NCBI GenBank assembly: GCA_023362775.1
Contig: JALMGJ010000003.1
Span: forward strand, 75,315,355-75,379,354
Length of the DNA: 64,000 nt
DNA from: Charina bottae
Lineage: Eukaryota; Chordata; Lepidosauria; Squamata; Charinaidae
Direction of reading: 5' to 3'
A program made the translations under genes and the position numbers. The notes under the pieces are model-generated. The model was given only the letters and a program-made list of their open reading frames with translations. It searched no databases and had not been told where the DNA came from. Position 1 is the first letter of the stretch. Every line of letters starts with the position of its first letter. Shown piece after piece: positions 54,581 through 64,000 of this stretch.

Positions 54581-54930
54581 TTCGTCCGCCGGGGCTTCAA
54601 TTCCAGAGTCCCCTTCCCACGACAGTGGGGAGTCGGACGATGCCAGGCTGTTACTGCCGCCTTTCCCCCAGCCTTAACCTCCTGCTCCCCTGTCAGCAGC
54701 GACGCATCAAGTCGCACTGCGCACGGAACGGAACCTTTATCCGGGCGCTCTGGCGGGGAGGGGGAGGTGGCCAGGGGCGGACCCCAGACGGATCTCTTGG
54801 TCGCCTTGAACTATGGGGAATGTAGTCGTATTAGGAAGGAGTTCCCTATAGTAGGAGTTCCTTTATATGGGGCCTCTGAAAACGGGCGCTTTTCCCGAAA
54901 TGTACTCTGGGTTTTGTAGTTTTCAGGCTA
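53800..54930. promoter_or_regulatory. DSTYK: CpG island and probable DSTYK promoter
   Basis: A GC- and CpG-rich block in otherwise AT-rich surroundings covers exon 1, the start of intron 1 and the region upstream. It is not bounded by transposon ends, unlike the other GC-rich blocks in the window. About 190-290 bases upstream of the CpG-dense part of exon 1 lie two words resembling the ZNF143 site: CTATGGGGAATGTAGTC at 54811-54827 and ACTCTGGGTTTTGTAGTTTT at 54904-54923. No TATA box is seen. The transcription start cannot be fixed from sequence alone. Confidence 0.7.
54295..54580 (-). CDS. DSTYK: DSTYK exon 1 (start codon, N-terminus)
   Basis: 286 coding bases. The start ATG at 54580 has a purine at -3 (GACGAAATGTCG). 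It is the first in-frame ATG after an in-frame TAA at 54676-54674, which supports the choice. The donor GTAAGT lies directly after 54295. It encodes [10 protein letters not shown], then [40 protein letters not shown], and a less conserved stretch to LQSG. The RELCR..G.Y.R.L..L..NLR.T.KFFRDIK pattern is the conserved DSTYK N-terminus. It leaves in phase 1. Confidence 0.95.
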
Positions 54931-55255
54931 AACACTGGACTCTGTTTTCCGTTTTCTTCCAGGGCTAAGTTGCTGAAACTTGGGAACCGGATACGAGAGG
55001 CTTTAGACTAAGTACAAATGGGGAAAAATGGCAAAACAGTAAATAGGAACTTTAAAAGAATATAAAACATCCAAGGAAGTGTAAGAGTATGACGGGTAGA
55101 AGGTTATGTAGTTGACTCGCTTTTGTGAGTACTATTTCAAACTTTAAAACACGAGCAAAAGAATTCTTACGGTAAATCTCATTCAATAAAGTTTCTCTTT
55201 CCCCCTTTCACAACTTGAGTCACAAAAGATAATTTTATTCGAGCATACTTTCTTA
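54931..55255. other. Upstream flank, no feature seen
   Basis: Unrecognised sequence 5' of the promoter region. Confidence 0.45.
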
Positions 55256-55263
55256 CTCTAGAG

Positions 55264-55363
55264 CAGTTTCTCAACCTCAACAACTTTAAGATGTGTGGAC
55301 TTCAACTCCCAGAATCATGTTCAAGTCCACATATCTTAAAGTTGCTGAGGTTGAGAAACACTG
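55264..55363. mobile_element. Short palindromic hAT MITE, TSD CTSTAGAG
   Basis: CAGTTTCTCAACCTCAACAA and TTGCTGAGGTTGAGAAACACTG are inverted ends, continued by ACTTTAAGATGT and ACATATCTTAAAGT. The flanks CTCTAGAG (55256-55263) and CTGTAGAG (55364-55371) agree at seven of eight bases. Same family as 9768-9880. Confidence 0.85.
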
Positions 55364-55371
55364 CTGTAGAG

Positions 55372-55775
55372 GGTATTTATATATTGTTGCAAGATAGTGC
55401 AACCCCAGATGTGTGTCTGCAGAAGTAAGCCACACTGAATGGTGTTTGCATTCAGGTATGTACATACTGTATAGGCTTGCAACGTTGGTATGATTATTCC
55501 TCTGTGAAGTTATAATAAAGGCTGTCACTTAAATAGGAAATGAACATTATGGAATTCGTTTTATATTAAAAGTAAGACTTCCACAAACTGACCTTGACTC
55601 TTTGTGACTATATGGACAAATATCCATGACTTTCCAGTGTGCTTTTATAACTTCCCAATCTAGTATATGGGATTTCTGGTAGCCTCCCACCCAGGTACTA
55701 AGTAGGTCTGATCCTGCTTAGTTTTTTCAAAGTTAGCTACTAGTGTCAATTGGCATGACTATTTAGCTACAATTT
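55372..55775. other. Upstream flank, no feature seen
   Basis: Unrecognised sequence. CATCCATGACTTTCCAGTGT near 55620 and GTACTAAGTAGGTCTGATCC near 55695 look like old repeat remains, but I cannot assign them. Confidence 0.35.
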
Positions 55776-55777
55776 TG

Positions 55778-56070
55778 TTGTTTATTCGTTCAGTCGCTTC
55801 CGACTCTTCGTGAATTCATGGACCAGCCCACGCCAGAGCTTTCTGTCGGCCGTCGCCAGCCCCAGCTCCCCCACGGTCGAGTCCGTCACCTCCAGAATAC
55901 CATCCATCCATCTTGCCCTTGGTCGGCCCCTCTTCCTTTTGCCTTCCACTTTCCCTAGCATCAGCTTCTTCTCCAGGGTATCCTGTCTTCTCATTATGTG
56001 GCCAAAGTACTTCAGTTTTGCCTTTAATATCATTCCCTCAGGTGACCAGTCTGCTTTATTTCCTGGAGTA
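55778..56070 (-). mobile_element. BovB (RTE) LINE 3' end
   Basis: On the minus strand 56033-55782 encodes [40 protein letters not shown] and [20 protein letters not shown] to the stop. This is nearly the same as the tail of the 43013 copy. The ends carry TTTTGTTGTTTATTCG. Flanking ATTTAGCTACAAT at 55761-55773 and ATTTAGCTACAATAA at 56071-56085 is an apparent target duplication. It lies in the 5' flank of DSTYK, same orientation. Confidence 0.92.
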
Positions 56071-56242
56071 ATTTAGCTACAATAATCAATGAAAATATAC
56101 TATTATAAAATGGTAAGGTTACAAAATTAAAATTACTACTGGATGTCATGTTTTCTTCTTACTTAAAAGACTTTGGATAACAAGAATTACAATGATAACA
56201 TAAATTATAATTATAAAGAATTATAAAGATAACAAGAAAAAG

Positions 56243-56475
56243 AGAGCCAGTTTGGTGTAGTGGTTAAGGCACCAGGCTAGAAACCAGGAGACCATGAGTT
56301 CTAGTACTGCCTTAGGCATGAAAGCCAGCTGGTTGACTTTGGGCCAGCTGCTTGCTCTCAGCTCAACTCACCTCACAGGGTTGTGGTTGTGGGGAAAATA
56401 GGAGGAGGAAGAAGTATTAAGTATGTCCTCCATCTTGAGTTATTTATTAAAATAAGAAAGGCGGGATAACAATTT
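56243..56475 (+). mobile_element. Sauria-type tRNA SINE
   Basis: AGAGAGCCAGTTTGGTGTAG TGGTTAAGGC head, GAGTTCTAGTACTGCCTTAG B-box region, CTCACAGGGTTGTGGTTGTG and AAGGCGGGATAAC end. Nearly full length. It matches the copy at 44640 closely. Confidence 0.9.
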
Positions 56476-57080
56476 TTTTTAAAAAAAAGAATCCAGCATT
56501 ATTGATTTTGTTATATATCCATTTTTAAATGAAAGCTATTTTTGGGTTTATGTGCATGTATCAAAGTAGTAGTTGTGCTATTTTTTTTTCCTTTCTGTAT
56601 TTCTGGTTATTTTTAAAATCTAAATATTTATGGTTATTTTTAAAATCTAAGGGCTATCTTCTATAATGCTTGTTCCACAGATATGAAGGAGTAAACTTTA
56701 TGGAATGCTTGCATTTTTCAACTAGGATAGCAACTTCTTAAGGCTATAGTATCCAGGCTGCAAATGTCTGTACAACCAGTAGATAGGAGCAAAGAGATAC
56801 AGAGCTCTCTCTAACTCTTTATTGCAATCTGGTCATGGTTGTTTGGATTTTTTCAGCCCAGATAGGTAGATCTATGTTTTCTTTACAAGGAATATAATAA
56901 ATCAGAATATTATAATTTTCTGTTTCTGAGCAAAATTGTATTCTGTAATTTTAAAATGTCTTTCTGAGATTAAGTTTCAGATTTGGAGTTAGGTATAATA
57001 TTGAATGTTAATTTTTTCCTTTTCTTTGATAGTTGCAATTCTGGGGGTGGGAATTTTATTCAGATTTAAAAGCAGGAAGT
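56476..57080. other. Upstream flank, no feature seen
   Basis: AT-rich sequence with a 24-bp tandem repeat of the TTATGGTTATTTTTAAAATCTAA type at about 56600-56650. Nothing else recognised. Confidence 0.5.
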
Positions 57081-57090
57081 AAAACATTAT

Positions 57091-57427
57091 GATAAAGGTA
57101 AAGGTTCCCCCCGCACATTTGTGCAGTCGTGTCCGACTCTAGGGGCCGGTGCTCATCTCTGTTTGTTAGCCGAATAGCCAGCGTTGTCTGAAAACGCTTC
57201 CACGGTCATGTGGCCACATGACGCGCGCGGAATGCTGTTACCTACCCACCGAAGTGGTACCTATTAATCTACTTGCATTTGCATGCTTTCGAATTGCTAG
57301 GTTGGCAAGAGCTGGAGCTAGTGCGGGAGCTCACTCCGCACGCAGGGCTAGGGATTCGAACCTCCGAACTTGCGATCTTCCGATCGACAAGCCTGGCGTC
57401 TTACCCGCTGAGCCACCACGCCCCTTC
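57091..57427 (-). mobile_element. tRNA-derived SINE, full length, TSD AAAACATTAT
   Basis: The reverse complement begins GGGGCGTGGTGGCTCAGCGG (A box) and has GGTTCGAATCC at 57362-57352 (B box). It ends in CCTTTACCTTTATC. Duplications AAAACATTAT lie at 57081-57090 and 57428-57437. Same family as 35228 and less diverged. Confidence 0.93.
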
Positions 57428-57487
57428 AAAACATTATAATTAATTATTTTTACAATAAAAATTAAAGTCTTAAGTGACCTTCTAAAA

Positions 57488-58176
57488 CAGGGGTCAGCAA
57501 CCTTTTTGGCACCAGGGACCACTTCCCTCAGAAAAATTTTTCCAAGGACGGATGGGGGCGGGGTTTGCTGGTGGCAGCCAATTGGACGGATGGGGGGGCG
57601 GGGTTTGCAGGCCTGCAGCTCCGTACAGCATTTTTCCCTGGCACCGAGGGCATTTTTGGGGTCCCCGGAGCCTGCCCTTTTGAAGGGGCACCCCGGCGGG
57701 GCACGGGGCGGACTTTTCTTCCCCCCCACTTTTGCTCCCCGTGGTTTTTTAGGCCCCCACTGGGTAGCTCCAGCGCGCCTCCGCTTCCCTACCACACAGC
57801 TGATTGGCGCAGAGATTTTCCACCCCGGGGCGGCGGGGTGGGGGGGAGGAAAAGTCTGCACCGGGGTGCCCCTTCGAAAGGGCAGGCTTCGGGGACCCCG
57901 AAAATGCCCTCAGTGCTGTGAAAAAAACACTGCACTGAGCGGCAGGGAGGCAAAAAGTCTTGCCGTACGTGCGCACGCATGCTGCCGCCATGAGTGGAGG
58001 CTGTTTGCCGGGGTGCTCCTCGGCCCGCCTCCGCCCTTCTTTGCCGTGTGCTGATAGGTGGAGGTGTTTCCCCTTCTGGGCCCCCACCAATCAGCTGCTC
58101 CGGCTCACCCTACGGCCCACTTCCTAACAGCCCGCGGCCCGCCAGTGGGCCCCGGACCACAGGTTGCAGACCCCTG
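57488..58176. mobile_element. Mosaic hAT element, TSD TTCTAAAA/CTCTAAAA
   Basis: Ends CAGGGGTCAGCAACCTTTTT and AGGTTGCAGACCCCTG. The flanks TTCTAAAA (57480-57487) and CTCTAAAA (58177-58184) match at seven of eight bases. The interior joins a GGGGGCGGGGTTTGC plus GCCAATT pair like that of hAT-A to GGGGACCCCGAAAATGCCCT modules like those of hAT-B, with CACAGCTGATTGGCGC words. No transposase. Confidence 0.88.
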
Positions 58177-58184
58177 CTCTAAAA

Positions 58185-58771
58185 TACTTGTTATGTTTAA
58201 TACTATAAGTTACCAGTAGAAAAGAATTTTTTAGTAAAAATAATGAAAATATGAATCTTTGAATATTAACCTCCTTTGACAGTTAATCCAGACTTCGATA
58301 AACAATACAGTACTGCAACCAAATTTAGCCTAGAAAGTGGGTTAAAATAGGTAAATAGTAGTAAGAACTTTTGGATGTTGGAAAAAAATGAAAGTCTTTT
58401 ATTTCCTTGGGAAATAGAAAAATGGCTCATTCTCTGAATTGAACTAAGGTTGAAGCAATTGCAACCTGTATTGTTGCCAAGAAAACTACATATATGTGTC
58501 CAGGTAATCACAAGAATCAAGCTTGGGAGATATGTTACTATAGCTAAATGAAATGAGCTTGACTGATGGACTGATTTTCAACATGATTTAAACTTTTGGA
58601 ATTTAAAAATTCCAAAGGCTCGGAATATAGTATACCTTATAAATGAATGATCTAATTAAATGAGTAATTAAAACCCATATACCAGCACAGCAAACCACAC
58701 TTGGTTTTGCTGAACAAATGCATATCCTTCTGTAAAATTTTTGAGGATCATTGGTCTCATAATTAGTAAGT
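58185..58771. other. Upstream flank, no feature seen
   Basis: AT-rich sequence without a recognised repeat. Confidence 0.45.
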
Positions 58772-58779
58772 CTCTGACG

Positions 58780-59143
58780 CAGAGCTTTCCAAACTGTGTG
58801 TGGCGACACAAAAGTGTGTCGCCACACACAGCTTGGTGTGTTGCCACACCACCCAGAAGCGGCGGCGCGCGCATGCATGGCGGCAGCGGCAGTGGCGCGA
58901 GATCAGTGCTTCCACGTTTTAGCGGAGGCTGCCGCGCCACTATGCACGCGCGCGCCACCGCACGCCCTCCCGCGCCGCTGCTGTGCGCGCGCCGCCGCAC
59001 ACATACCCCGCGCCGCCGCCGTGCGCGCGCCGCCGCACACACACCCTGCGCCGCCGCCGTGCACGCGCCGCCGCATGCCTCCCCGCGCTGCCGCCGCCGC
59101 CACCACTAGTGTGTCACCAGCGGCGGCACTTTGGAAAGCCCTG
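58780..59143. mobile_element. Non-autonomous hAT, TSD CTCTGACG
   Basis: Ends CAGAGCTTTCCAAACTGTGT and CACTTTGGAAAGCCCTG. Exact duplications CTCTGACG at 58772-58779 and 59144-59151. The interior has tandem ~37-bp units of the CGCGCCGCCGCACACACACC type at about 58975-59080, which were probably expanded locally. Confidence 0.92.
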
Positions 59144-59151
59144 CTCTGACG

Positions 59152-61150
59152 GAATACAATTACTGTAGGTGGGAGGCAGGCTAAGGGAAGTCTTATGTCC
59201 TTTCTGTATTCATTTGCCTAAACATAGAAATAACAGCTCAGGAGAGGAAGTAAGGTAACTGTGAAGGAAACTATAGATCATTCAAACTACCTTGTAACAG
59301 AAAATTGAATGCAAAGAGAAACAGAACGATCATTGTATAACAAAGATTTACTGTATAGTAATTAGATATATTACTGCTTCTTACATTTGAATTACACTGT
59401 CTCCTCAAAGCTGCCTTAGCCTAGATTATTACCACCTAAAGTTTATCACTATCTTTTTTTTTAAGCAGTTGTACAAGAAATAGTGTGAGTAATTGCTGCC
59501 AGTGCAATGTCATTATCACGTGACATTTTTAGAATCCAAAGGGTGGAGTTCTGATTGCCATGGACATACATACCGAATAACTCGATTGATAATAGCAAAG
59601 TTATTTGCCTGAACACACACACATCTTCCTGCTGGCGGATGTAACTCCGGGTAATTCCCATAAAATAAAAAAGTAATCCTTTATTCCTGCTTCATTTTGA
59701 ATGACCTTCTTCAGTACCCCCTGGCCATTATGAACTCAGTTGAGCTGAAAGGATTATTTGTGCAAAAAGTTTCAGTTTTCTTTTTTCCAGAAGAAAATGC
59801 TGTTTGGACATAAACCTCTAATTTCTCCCAATGTTAAAGTAGTCAGATCTACTTAACTGATTGGCTCAAATGTTGCTATCAATGCACACAAAACAGAGCT
59901 AAACCTCAGAATTAAGCTATTATGTGCTTAATAAAATTTAGGTGAATGTGCACAGGATTGTATTTTTGCATTCCCACAATTGCTTCTTACCCACAATTGT
60001 CAGACAAATTGCTTTAAACATATATCAACAGGCTATCAAAGTGTTTATTCTGAAGAAATGAGGTTACTGTCCCCTTATGGACATGTAATAAACTCTAGTA
60101 ATTGAAATAAGATAATGGATTGTGTAGGTTGCCCCATTGGATCCTGATAACTATATAAGTATTATGTCCCGTTCTGCTAAGCCGCCTCTATATTAATTCA
60201 CCAGCATTAGGTTCCCTATAAAATCAATATAAATATTATTGCTGGGTCATAACAAAGAATTTTGTATTGCTTTGGTGCTTTTGTTCTAAACACTGAGTTA
60301 AAAATGTTTGTGGAATCAGTATCATAGATATAAATGGAATTAAAATGGAGAATATCAATATATCACCTAACAAAATGCAGGCAACTTGAGCTCAATCAAG
60401 CCATAAATTCAATACATTTTAATGTTCTAGTGATAGTCTTCAACTTACATTGGTGTCTACTTACCAGATCATTCCAAAATGTTACTGCATAAGCAAAAGG
60501 TGGTGGGTAAGAAGTCTTTTTCTCGTTTCTTTTTTGCTTTAGTCTTCCCTTGCACTGAGGAAGACTAGAACCCATGTGAAATCTCATTCTTTTTACATGA
60601 TATGATAACAACTCATGGTGCAATGCACTCAGTTTGCAGTCAGGATCCATTCAGGTTTCTTCTTAATCTCTGAAGGTTTGTTTACATTACAAAGTTTCAA
60701 TGGTTATTATCTCAGAATTATTTCAGGGTTACCATTCAGAGGCAATAACCCCTGACTACACTCTCATGGAATTCACTGGACTGTTTTAGGTCTTTGTGCT
60801 TCTTTATGGATTGTAGAATTGACCACCACCCTGTACTCCCCAGGGATAAACTGTTCCTGTGCTAGGTGTTTGCCTAATCCTAGATGAGGTGTCATAAAAC
60901 AGACAGCCCTGATCTTGTTAGATGTTGTGGACTTTCTTTTACTCACTTGGACTATATTCTCTGCATAAAGATTTTAAAAACTGAGGCACTAAAAAAAGTT
61001 CAGTGTTTGGTAGGCCAAAATAATTGGTTGTCTTGGAAACGGGTAAATCCAGTCATTTGGTCATCTGTTACATCTCAGCCTGGACCTTAATCAGTCATCT
61101 TATCTTCCAACCAGAAATCCTGCAAGATTTTTCAACATAAATAAAACAGT
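59152..61150. other. Upstream flank, no gene or repeat recognised
   Basis: About 2 kb of AT-rich intergenic DNA. Short open frames (for example 60396-60650 minus) show no recognisable similarity. Confidence 0.45.
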
Positions 61151-61157
61151 TATTCAT

Positions 61158-61240
61158 CAGCCTTCCCCAACCTGACACCCTCAAGATGTATTGTAGTTCC
61201 CACAACTTCTAGAAGGCAGCAGGTTGGGGAAATAGCTATT
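61158..61240. mobile_element. Truncated hAT MITE
   Basis: CAGCCTTCCCCAACCTGACA and GCAGCAGGTTGGGGAAATAG are the inverted ends of a common reptile hAT MITE. The middle (CTCAAGATGTATTGTAGTTC) is shortened. Confidence 0.75.
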
Positions 61241-61551
61241 TATTCCATATGATTTAAAAGGTTGTAGCCCTTAACCACCAAGGATACAGAGGTGAGGATT
61301 TCAGAAAATCAGGGTAAACAACATCCATTTGCATCCCTGAGGTTTGGACACCTTGTGGCTACACTTTTGCAAGCATTTCCTATTTAATTCTCTTAATAGA
61401 AATTTTGAGCAAGCTCTATAATACAGGTTTTTTTCTTCCTAGCATTTTTCCTGCAGCTGCAGGGACTGCTTTTTTTCCCCCCCAGATCAACCAAATGTTG
61501 ATCCGTTAGTTGCAACAGGAATTGACCAACCGGCTTGTCACCCGAGCCTAA

Positions 61552-61690
61552 CATCATGGTCTGAGAGAGAGTGACTGGCCCAAAGTCACCCAGCTGGCTT
61601 CGTGCTCAAGGTGGGACTAGAACTCATGGTCTCCCGGTTTCTAGCCCAGTGCCTTAACCACTATGCCAAACTGACTCTCTAATACTGCTC
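61552..61690 (-). mobile_element. Sauria-type SINE, 5' part
   Basis: The reverse complement reads AGAGAGTCAGTTTGGCATAG TGGTTAAGGC, then GAGTTCTAGTCCCACCTTGA and GGGTGACTTTGGGCCAGTCA. It ends after CTCTCTCTCAG, so the 3' half is missing. Confidence 0.85.
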
Positions 61691-63796
61691 TAATACAGCC
61701 CTCTATAATACAAGCTCTACAATAGAGTATTTTCTCAAAATATAAATTGCATATCGGACTGAAACTACTTACAACGGGTAGAACTCCACATCTGCCGTAA
61801 GTACATTATCAAATGTTGGTACTGCCTATGGTTAAATAAAGCCATTTTACATCCAACAGAGAGTTAAGTGTGTTTAATCCCCTGAATTGTGATAGGATTA
61901 ATTATGTGCTTAATTTTTTGTCCAGTTACAGGAAAAGTGCCTCCATTTGCTGATACTCAAAATGTAGAATCTTGTTGAAGAAAAGCAGTGCAATAAAATT
62001 GTTTGTGTCTCTCTCTCTGTATAGAAAGATGATCACCTCCCACATGTGTTGAATTACATGAACTTTACACATTTTGTGTAACTTTCTCTCCTTTCCCTAT
62101 GTTAAGGTGCCAGAAGAGTTTTAGGACTTTTCTTTTGAGTGAGAGAAATGCAGGAAACAACATAAATTTTATTGAGTGATAAAGTATTTGGGAATAGAAG
62201 TGCAGAAACAAAGGGCTTTTAATGGTCCATGGGCAACATTTCATTTCGTTCACACTCTCACAATTCTTTCCACATAATTGATCAAATAGGATGGACTGGG
62301 TCAATAATTGGAGAAAGTTTAAAAACATGATTTATACTGTTCAGTCATATATCAATCCTACTTTTGGCTCTGTTGAAATAGGATTTGCAGGTTTTCATAT
62401 TATTTCAAAAACCTGCAAAACTGTTTTGAACAAGTTGATACTGGATCAAAAGAAAGATGTATACAGTACTGTACATCTTCAAAGGCAAAATGCTTTTAAA
62501 CCATATGTAGTATTTCAAATTGATGGTAACTCTCTGACTTTATGTTTTGAATATTCCAAAGTAGATATTGGTTTCTTTTAACAATAAGCTTCAGACTATA
62601 AACATTTTGAGGGCTCACCTTGTCTAAATAGTTTAATATTTAATAATAATCCTTAATTTTAGATTCCCTTGATCAGTGTTATGACATGTGAGAGCATTTA
62701 TTTATTTAAAATATTTCTTTCTAGCCTTTCTGCTTGATGGCAGGCCCCTGTAAAGTGACTGGAAATATGTGATAATTAATATGCAGTTATATTAATAAAT
62801 CTTGTCTTATATGACTTTTAAAGTTCTTTGGCAGATGATAATGGAAATTACTCACTTGATAACCGCTTGATATTTTTGCTACCGATGTTGTAACTGAAAG
62901 TGGGCAATCAAATGCAGGTATGGTGATTGACTCCAGAAAACCAGGAGAAGTGGTAGGGCTGTACAGAGAGTGCCTAAGGTAGGCCTGATGTAGGGGATAG
63001 TGACATTTCCCTGTGAGAAGACCCATGCAGGTGTTGATCTCTGGTGAGGAATATGCCACAGTAAGAGCAGGGTCCAACAATTTGCATGGAAACTCAGTCA
63101 GATGGTGTCTTGCTTTGTGGAATCCATCTGTTTGGACAATTGCCCCAGTTCCCCAATCCCTCTAGGCAGTCCTGAAGCAGATATTAAGTTGTCTGTATAT
63201 CTGCCTTACCTAATTGGTGATTCAAATGTGTTTGGACTACCAGGATGGAAATTTTAGAATTTGCACTCCCAATGTATCTTAATGCACACTGAGAAATGCT
63301 ACCAAGATCATTTTCATAGGTCACAAAACTAATTCCAAAGGGCTCCAAGCTGAGACATCTGTATTCAGTTTAATGAATACCCTCCTGTAGGGACTTCCAT
63401 AGAAAGTTATCTCTGTGAACCTTATGAATATCCTGCTGACACAGTGAATTATGCACCAGGCACATTATGATTTTAGCCCTCATGCTGTCTAATGAATATC
63501 TTTGAAAACTGAACTAGAGCCATGCTTTTTTTAAAAAATTACAGAAACAGTTCAACCAATGAAACCTCTTGGTAATTCAGAAAGGGGGAAAGTTTTAATA
63601 AGATAAAGGAATTTTGTATATCCATCATTGTTCATTTTCTATTTAGTTTTTTTCCTTTGGAAGAAACTAGTCATCCATAGTCTGTTGAAGTAATTATCTC
63701 TGAGTGCTGTAATCAGTTTGTTTGAAAGTGCTGAAACTGATCTTATGCTCACAGAACTATATTGTGAACATCTTCATAAGGATTGAGACTTTAGCT
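61691..63796. other. Upstream flank, no gene recognised
   Basis: AT-rich intergenic DNA. TTTATTTATTTAAAATATTTCTTTC near 62698 could be a decayed CR1 tail. The 96-codon frame at 62291-62581 has no recognisable domain and no similarity I can name. Confidence 0.4.
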
Positions 63797-64000
63797 CAGG
63801 GCTTTCCAAAGTTTTTCCCGTGGTGACACGCCAACCAGCGTTGGTGTGTCGCCACGGGAAAACCCGGAAGTGCGGGAGCGCGCAAAAACCCGGAAGCGCT
63901 GCTGCTGCTTTCGGGTTTTGCGCACTGCAGTTGGTGTGTCGCCGCGGGAAAACCTGGAAGCGCTGAGGATGATCAGCGCTTCCGGGTTGTGTGGCGACAC
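63797..64000. mobile_element. Non-autonomous hAT, cut by the window end
   Basis: Starts CAGGGCTTTCCAAAGTTTTT after CTTTAGCT (presumed left target duplication). It continues like the 48918/52295 subfamily, including GTTGGTGTGTCGCC, CCCGGAAGTGCGGG and GATCAGCGCTTCCGGGTTGT. The right end lies beyond the window. Confidence 0.85.

Noticed and set aside
62291..62581. 96-codon open frame as a possible gene
   Set aside because: No recognisable domain, AT-rich composition like its surroundings, no splice context, and length within chance expectation.

Overview
This window is vertebrate nuclear DNA, most likely from a squamate reptile (lizard or snake). It is occupied almost entirely by one protein-coding gene on the minus strand, DSTYK (dual serine/threonine and tyrosine protein kinase). 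The reptile inference rests on the repeats: CR1/L3-type LINEs, BovB (RTE) LINE copies, Sauria-type tRNA SINEs, a second tRNA SINE family, a Penelope-like element, many non-autonomous hAT transposons and Tc1/mariner elements. I cannot name the species.

Gene layout: twelve coding exons of DSTYK can be placed to the base, all with AG/GT splice signals and compatible phases. They run from exon 1 (54295-54580, in a CpG island) to exon 12 (6907-7041). They encode about 873 residues, with an intact kinase ATP loop, VAIK-type lysine, HRD loop, DLG (in place of DFG) and APE motif. The exon for the last ~60 residues is not in the window and should lie to the left of position 1. The gene looks intact. 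54.8-64 kb is upstream flank with no recognisable gene.

Repeats by region: 1-6.3 kb (intron 12) holds an old CR1 piece, a decayed Tc1 transposon and a nearly full-length but broken CR1. 7.4-7.9 kb is a probable solo LTR. 10.85-13.85 kb (intron 9) is a three-level nest: a Tc1-like element split by a GC-rich hAT, itself split by another hAT, both hAT levels proven by 8-bp target-site duplications (TSDs). 16.0-17.6 kb (intron 7) holds a Penelope-like element with GIY-YIG and reverse-transcriptase remains, followed by a SINE. 26.4-34.6 kb (introns 3 and 2) holds three copies of one LINE-like retroelement; the longest is 1.7 kb, has a ~20-bp TSD and seems to carry only a short ORF. 42.3-44.1 kb (intron 1) is a palindromic-ended DNA transposon split by a BovB LINE with an open 358-codon tail. 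48.9-52.6 kb (intron 1) is an array of hAT elements containing a ~1.68-kb tandem duplication. Its flanking TSDs show that it arose by unequal recombination between two hAT copies.

The most notable material is in the hAT elements: recombination-derived duplication, deep nesting, exchange of GC-rich modules between elements with different termini, and arrays of ETS-like, GC-box and CCAAT-like motifs. I found no CRISPR, operon or prokaryotic system, and no second host gene.
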